A DNA stretch of 64,000 nt from Ptychodera flava (taxonomy: Eukaryota > Hemichordata > Enteropneusta > Ptychoderidae), in the NCBI RefSeq assembly GCF_041260155.1, contig NC_091936.1, positions 42,438,963 to 42,502,962 of the forward strand. Direction: 5' to 3'. The notes under the pieces are model-generated. The model was not told the origin of the DNA. It did not search any database and worked only from the letters and a program-made list of their open reading frames with translations. This document shows positions 60,798 through 64,000 of this stretch, piece after piece (within the stretch, counting starts at the first letter, position 1; each line of letters starts with the position of its first letter). The position numbers were made by a program, and so were the translations under genes.

Positions 60798-63215
60798 GTC
60801 TGACCGTCCGCCCATCCGTCTGTGAACGTAAATTTTCAAAACCACTGATCAGATTAAAGATAAATTTAGTACAAATATCAACTTTGAAAATTGTGACATC
60901 TGATTCGTTTTTGCTTGGCATAATAAATGATTTCAGCAAAATAGGCGATATCTCAATAACCACCTTGGATTAAATACACCCGTGGCCACTTAACTGTTGA
61001 TTAGGCTTCCTTGATGAAGTTAGAAATTCTATTAATAAGAAGGCTAAACCAGCTTCACTAAGGGTTGTAATTGAGACCTAACGATTGACACACTGTGCTG
61101 ACGATTGAGACAATATAGCACTTCAATTTATTAAAGCCTCTAAACGATAATTGGTTTATTGAAGCACACGTTTTTATGAGATCACTGCTATTTAAGTCAT
61201 GCAGACAGTGTGTCTGGGGGAACTGAATTCAGCTACACTGATTTTCATAATTCCTAAGAGATTCTGTGACAAGGAAAAAAAATATACACAAATTCATATT
61301 TGATCTGCAGAGAAAGGTCTGTGAGTTACAGTGCCACCAGATTTTTTCCTTTGGTTTTGATAGATAGGACAAATGAGCTGTGTGAACAAGACGTTTTCAT
61401 GGTTAGTACGCATGGTAATGTTATCTCAATCTTGAACACAGGGATGGCAACTAAATTCTCATTTACAACCTTCGGTAGAGGTGGTTTTGCCTTCGTATTA
61501 ACGGAATTTCTGACTGCATAAAGTTGGCTTAATCAACAGCTAAGTAGCACGGGCGTAATATTGGATCACATATGCAATATGGTATTGCTACAACTGACTG
61601 GAGTTTGTTGTTGTTGTCTGAATAATTAATGATATTACTACAATTAGTGAGTTCGTGTCCAGTATTTCGAGATATGTTGCATACAGTAAGTTGAAACATG
61701 ACACTGCCATATCCTGTGGATCTACCTACAGGTGTATATAATTGAGGCATAGGGAAAATTTCTAGGTCAAGAAGATATGTCATGACAATGAACTTTATAA
61801 TAGGGAACATATCTCTAGGTCGTCTTGACCAAAGTTAACGAAACTTGTCATGTACATTGAAGACGCTGTGATTTAAAACGAGGCAATTTAGCATTTTCAC
61901 AGCAGCAAAATACTAATTTTTATATTCAACAAACGTTCCTAATTAGTGACTTTTGGTATTTTGCATATTTAATGAGCTGTTACAATTTGCAATTGGCAAA
62001 TAAAACGTATAGGACTTGAGGGTAGTTAAACTTTTTACATAATGTGATGATACCATGATATCACAGCAGTGAGATATATTTAGCCTTTTCCTATCAGATA
62101 ATTGCTATTTTGTATGCGTCATGATATTTTCATATCAACAAAACTCAATGAATATTGCTAGTAACATTGACCATAACATTTTTTAAAGTGGTAAACATAC
62201 CAATAATGTAAGAATTCTGCAACGTAAACTATAACAAGGAAACATTTTGAGTTCATATCTGGCCTATTGAAGCGCGATGTTGCCCTCTTCGTTGAAATTC
62301 TCAGACAGATTTAAAAGTTTTTATTTACATAAATCAATATAACAATTAGTGCCGCAGCATGTGGCGTCATTTGTGCCCAACAACTTCTACCCCGTTTCAT
62401 TTTAAAGGTCACAGTGAAGTTCTTTTAAACGCGTCGGACTGGGAAGTCTTCATCGGTGATCAGAAAATACTGCAAGCCCAGACATACAACATTGTATTGA
62501 TGAATAGTACGGTAACGTGGTACCTGAATGGTTCCGATAGTTTTCGAAAAACTCAAAGTATTTTACAATCAGTATTGACACAAGGTAAGGCAAAGTATCA
62601 TCAATAAATCAATGAATTGGTCGATCAATCAATAAAACTATTGATCAAAAGTCTGTTGGGTTTTCATAAAGCACGCTCGGATCCAGTGATTTGCTTGGCA
62701 ATTTTAAAGGTGTTGAATGAGACGGGGGAAACAACAAGGCAATTCAGATCACTAGAGTGATAACGTGACCCACAAGGGCATATTAGGGAAGAGATTGAGA
62801 ACTTAAACTCCGACACATCCATGTACAAGCCATCGCACACTGTCAGAACAGTTCACATTACTTTTTATTGTATTCACTAATATTTATATAATTGTATAGT
62901 AATTTTGAGACATGCTGATTAAAGCTGGAAGACAAACTCTTATGAAAGCAAAAGGATGTCTATATATTTTCTCCTGTGAGTACGTATAGCAAGCCTCTCA
63001 TATCCTAAAAACATAACTCATTCACGCACTTCCCAGCTAGAGCAAAACGCAGTATTTTCATATTGCAATAAAATTTGATTTCTTCAAATTAAGATTGTAT
63101 TGACGATGATGTAATGTCATCGAGATACTTGTTATCACTTTCACACACAGACACAGACGCAGACAAACACACACATATATATATATACGCGCACACACAT
63201 AAAATACACACACAA

Positions 63216-63291
<76 letters not shown>

Positions 63292-63474
63292 CAATGAAGC
63301 GTAAATGTCCAAGTTCATTACAGTACATTCAGAACATCGTATTAATCAATCCGAAAATCTATGTTAAATATATAAAGCTCTATTTATTTTTTTATACCCT
63401 TTGAATAATTCAAAACGTAACTTACAAATCAGTAAACCATTTGAAAGCTCTCCTTCTCCTTCTCTCTCACTCTC

Positions 63475-63531
<57 letters not shown>

Positions 63532-63707
63532 GAATGTCTCTCTCCGAATGTCTCTTCGAATCTCTGAATCTTTTCCATTGTACAGTTTAAACATATCTCA
63601 TCTGACAATATCGAATTTTAAAGATGAATTTGCTGGAGTATATTCATGTTCAGTGCTTGATCCAAGTGGAAATAATGTCTCCGCTAAAAGAACACTATCA
63701 GTGAAAG
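42730..63707 (+). CDS. Gene B: cadherin/Ig/EGF receptor, tandem paralogue of gene A, 3' part outside window
   Basis: Exons: 42730-42896 (weak), 43640-43698, 50177-50266, 50627-50737, 51015-51149, 58700-58802, 59147-59307, 59752-59947, 60295-60423, 62408-62584, 63586-63707. Phases agree throughout except between the last two. The first five read as cadherin-like repeats. 58700-58802 links them, phase 0 then 1, to the same Ig-EGF-Ig series as gene A, with exon lengths 161, 196, 129, 177 (178 in A) and 122. Membrane and kinase exons are expected beyond 64000, by analogy with A. The first exons (start codon, signal peptide) were not found. It arose by tandem duplication with A. Confidence 0.82.
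43348..43480 (-). repeat. (GATA)n microsatellite
   Basis: ATAG/GATA repeats with one missing-base interruption near 43372 and a second short block to about 43490. Between two cadherin exons of gene B. Confidence 0.95.
43640..51149 (+). CDS. Gene B exons: cadherin-like repeat
   Basis: Exons 43640-43698 (DICGTLVEGSSFSKKLTE), 50177-50266 (VSLIGTEIVVIETSNDNPTS), 50627-50737 (DGRFDVSNNGTVYLSGYLDF, then NYTLSVLSYDGLN) and 51015-51149 (HTIEVTVVDDEHWPRPF, then a C-C-x-C cluster). After the first exon all junctions are phase 0. F-x-V-x-N-x-G-x-V, LDFD, YTLSVLSYDG and the closing V-x-D-x4-P-x-F are cadherin marks; the calcium-site residues are only partly canonical. The large intron 43699-50176 holds several repeats. 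Confidence 0.75.
45716..46215. repeat. Direct repeat pair enclosing a foldback
   Basis: About 85 bases at 45716-45800 recur at 46129-46215 (CTAATTTGCAT ... CAACATGGAGTAAGTTTCT). Between them lies a foldback: CTGTGATATCGC (45911) inverted near 46047, with inner TCAAGGGTCATCG (45956) / CGATGACCCTTGA (45982). Confidence 0.75.
47024..48150 (+). repeat. (CTGT)n-headed element with ~148-bp monomers
   Basis: Starts with a perfect hairpin GCTCACGTGT-TCAC-ACACGTGAGC (47024-47047), then (CTGT)n to about 47140, then CCAATATCTCAAAAACGGC. About four monomers follow, marked by GCATAT/CATATTTA at 47411, 47559, 47705 and 47855 (146-150 apart). It ends near CACGTGAGCATTTTCAG (48129), echoing the start. A related copy lies at 60716-62270 and an end fragment at about 1301-1330. 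Helitron-like origin is possible. Confidence 0.75.
48151..50176. other. Gene B intron remainder with one hairpin
   Basis: At 49785-49857 TCTGTCTCACACG and GGGAATTTCTG are mirrored by CAGAAATTCCC and CGTGTGAGACA. Otherwise nothing is recognised. Confidence 0.55.
51150..54280. other. Gene B intron, left part
   Basis: A (GTG)n/(TG)n run at 51151-51194 follows the donor directly. 51482-51596 is the dispersed repeat shared with 40318-40438. GTACTTGGGC at 52865 is inverted as GCCCAAGTAC. No gene recognised. Confidence 0.55.
54281..55300. repeat. Cluster of GC-rich foldbacks
   Basis: CCCTGCGTACGATGCTGTGT occurs near 54283 and again near 54534, and inverted at 54563-54588; the last two form a near-perfect hairpin. 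TCATGCATCCGGCCA (about 54814) pairs with TGGCCGGGTGCATGA. AGACCCTGCGATTCGCG (55215) pairs with CGCGAATCCCAGGGTCT ending near 55291. A header TCCGAGGAGACTTATAGGTT with CCGT repeats lies at 54955-55015. Confidence 0.7.
55668..56670 (+). repeat. ~225-bp satellite with microsatellite header
   Basis: The header CCCCACGGATAAAGTCCATG with TCCGTCCGTGAGTCCATC (55676-55760) leads into about four monomers. CTTTGACCTCAAATAT begins at 55801, 56025, 56251 and 56478, so the period is 224-227. The header is shared with 54955 and, inverted, with 955-1054, although those monomers differ. Confidence 0.85.
56975..58625 (-). mobile_element. 5'-truncated CR1/jockey-type LINE with reverse transcriptase
   Basis: Minus-strand reverse transcriptase: WKLARVSPIHKKG, NYRPIGVLPVLSKLLERH and QSGFRAKHS; then AFLDLSKAFDLVDHTILL, VPQGSILGPLLFIIYVNNL and FADDTT (catalytic aspartates). 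It ends in the usual HWLPINLKLRC ... RSLRSSDQNLLKVPKARTL ... NNLPKSIRDSESLTSFKK tail, stop near 57134. One frame step lies near 58290, between CESTLVGLVTH and WTKEIDCGNN. The 3' end has AATAAA and an (ATT)n tail at 56975-56992. 5' truncated, without endonuclease. It ends about 75 bases before the exon at 58700. Confidence 0.88.
58700..58802 (+). CDS. Gene B exon linking cadherin-like and Ig-like parts
   Basis: PFVGQVFLGAHNVPCNKECA then LWIDRCYLDVTDD, phase 0 to 1, acceptor CTCTTTCAG, donor GTAAGA. Three cysteines. Phases fit 51149 before and 59147 after exactly. The domain is not recognised. Confidence 0.75.
59147..59947 (+). CDS. Gene B exons: membrane-distal Ig-like domain
   Basis: Exons 59147-59307 (FSIYIVVDGLPLQNVV, NTISFTCEELNSE, TIYGGRLLSYE) and 59752-59947 (LATHLQRNRWFLSNQNSHF, ETVTCDMWLPGRNYRFD). 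Lengths equal those of gene A (161 and 196). About half the residues of the first exon are the same as in A. A (CT)n run (59668-59721) precedes the second exon. Confidence 0.82.
60295..60423 (+). CDS. Gene B exon: EGF-like module
   Basis: [33 protein letters not shown]; phase 1-1, eight cysteines, 129 bases as in gene A. It contains a 23-base run identical to the A exon, although the Ig exons have diverged much more. Confidence 0.9.
60716..62270 (+). repeat. (CTGT)n-headed element, diverged copy of 47024-48150
   Basis: GTCGGAGCAATGTCTATCTG, then CTGT/CCGT repeats (60763-60825), then an ACCACTGATCAGATTAAAG block matching GGCTGATCAGATCAGAATC at 47161. Monomer-like sequence (TGACCAAAGTTAACGAAACT, CCTAATTAGTGAC) fills about 61800-62250. 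Gene B intron. Confidence 0.65.
62408..63707 (+). CDS. Gene B exons: second Ig-like domain, phase mismatch between them
   Basis: Exon 62408-62584 (SEVLLNASDWEVFIGDQK, VTWYLNGSDSF) and exon 63586-63707 ([31 protein letters not shown]). The first is 177 bases where gene A has 178, so it ends in phase 1 while the next exon needs phase 2; joined as written, a stop follows at once. One base (an A in ACACAAGG) is probably missing, by mutation or sequencing error. (AT)n at 63217-63288 and (CT)n at 63463-63529 lie in the intron between. Confidence 0.85.
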
Positions 63708-64000
63708 GTTAGTAGGTGTGTAAGTGACTGGACAGAAATTACAGAGGAAGGCCGGTGTTTTACGGGGTGGGTCGCAATTTATCGCGCAAGCGGATGTGCC
63801 CAAAAATTCAAATTGCAAAACATGGAAGTTTAATTGACAAACTATTATCAATTTTCCTTACAAAACAAGCTATATTTATACATTTGATAATTTATGTAAC
63901 TACTTTTTGTTTGGAGATAAAAATACATTTGTGTACAAGTTATTTGATCTTGAAATTTCATCAAAAATGTTGATTCACCAGTCCCCCTGTAATTTCTGTC

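Overview
The window looks like AT-rich genomic DNA from a marine invertebrate deuterostome. The reasons are small exons split by long introns with GT-AG borders, a TIE-like mix of Ig and EGF modules on a receptor tyrosine kinase, abundant microsatellites, and a broad mix of DNA transposons, LINEs, a Penelope-like fragment and LTR fossils. I lean to a hemichordate (acorn worm) or a cephalochordate, but nothing here fixes the species.

Layout. (1) 1-15.7 kb: a + strand receptor tyrosine kinase gene (gene A) running in from the left edge. I can follow 17 exons: Ig-like, EGF, Ig-like, EGF, EGF, membrane segment, complete kinase and stop at 15711-15713. Its introns hold a satellite, long tetranucleotide repeats, a LINE tail and a solo LTR. 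(2) 15.7-42.7 kb: about 27 kb between genes, mostly mobile DNA. It contains a MITE-like element flanked by TAA (15927-17784), a 10.26-kb terminal-inverted-repeat transposon (19378-29639), a Ty3/gypsy fossil with a SINE-like insertion (34001 to about 36250), a Penelope-like fragment (39362-39655) and a large nested foldback (41290-42020). (3) 42.7-64 kb: a second + strand receptor gene (gene B), a diverged tandem copy of A. It opens with cadherin-like exons, then repeats the Ig-EGF-Ig exon series with the same exon lengths, and runs off the right edge before its membrane and kinase exons. A CR1/jockey-type LINE (56975-58625) and a 225-bp satellite lie in one of its introns.

The most unusual item is the 10.26-kb transposon. 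It has perfect 30-bp terminal inverted repeats and a 7-bp target duplication. It carries two convergent genes whose stops lie 57 bp apart. The minus gene (7 exons) encodes a P-element/THAP9-type transposase with a RAG1 N-terminal-like zinc region at its start. The plus gene (3 exons, about 470 residues, unbroken) has a C2H2 finger and what looks like the C-terminal block usually found inside P-type transposases. The receptors probably work at the cell surface as adhesive or ligand-binding tyrosine kinases.

Single-base frame breaks occur in both receptor genes, in the transposase and in the LINE, while exon phases are otherwise perfect. Uncorrected sequence indels should therefore be excluded before any of these is called a pseudogene.
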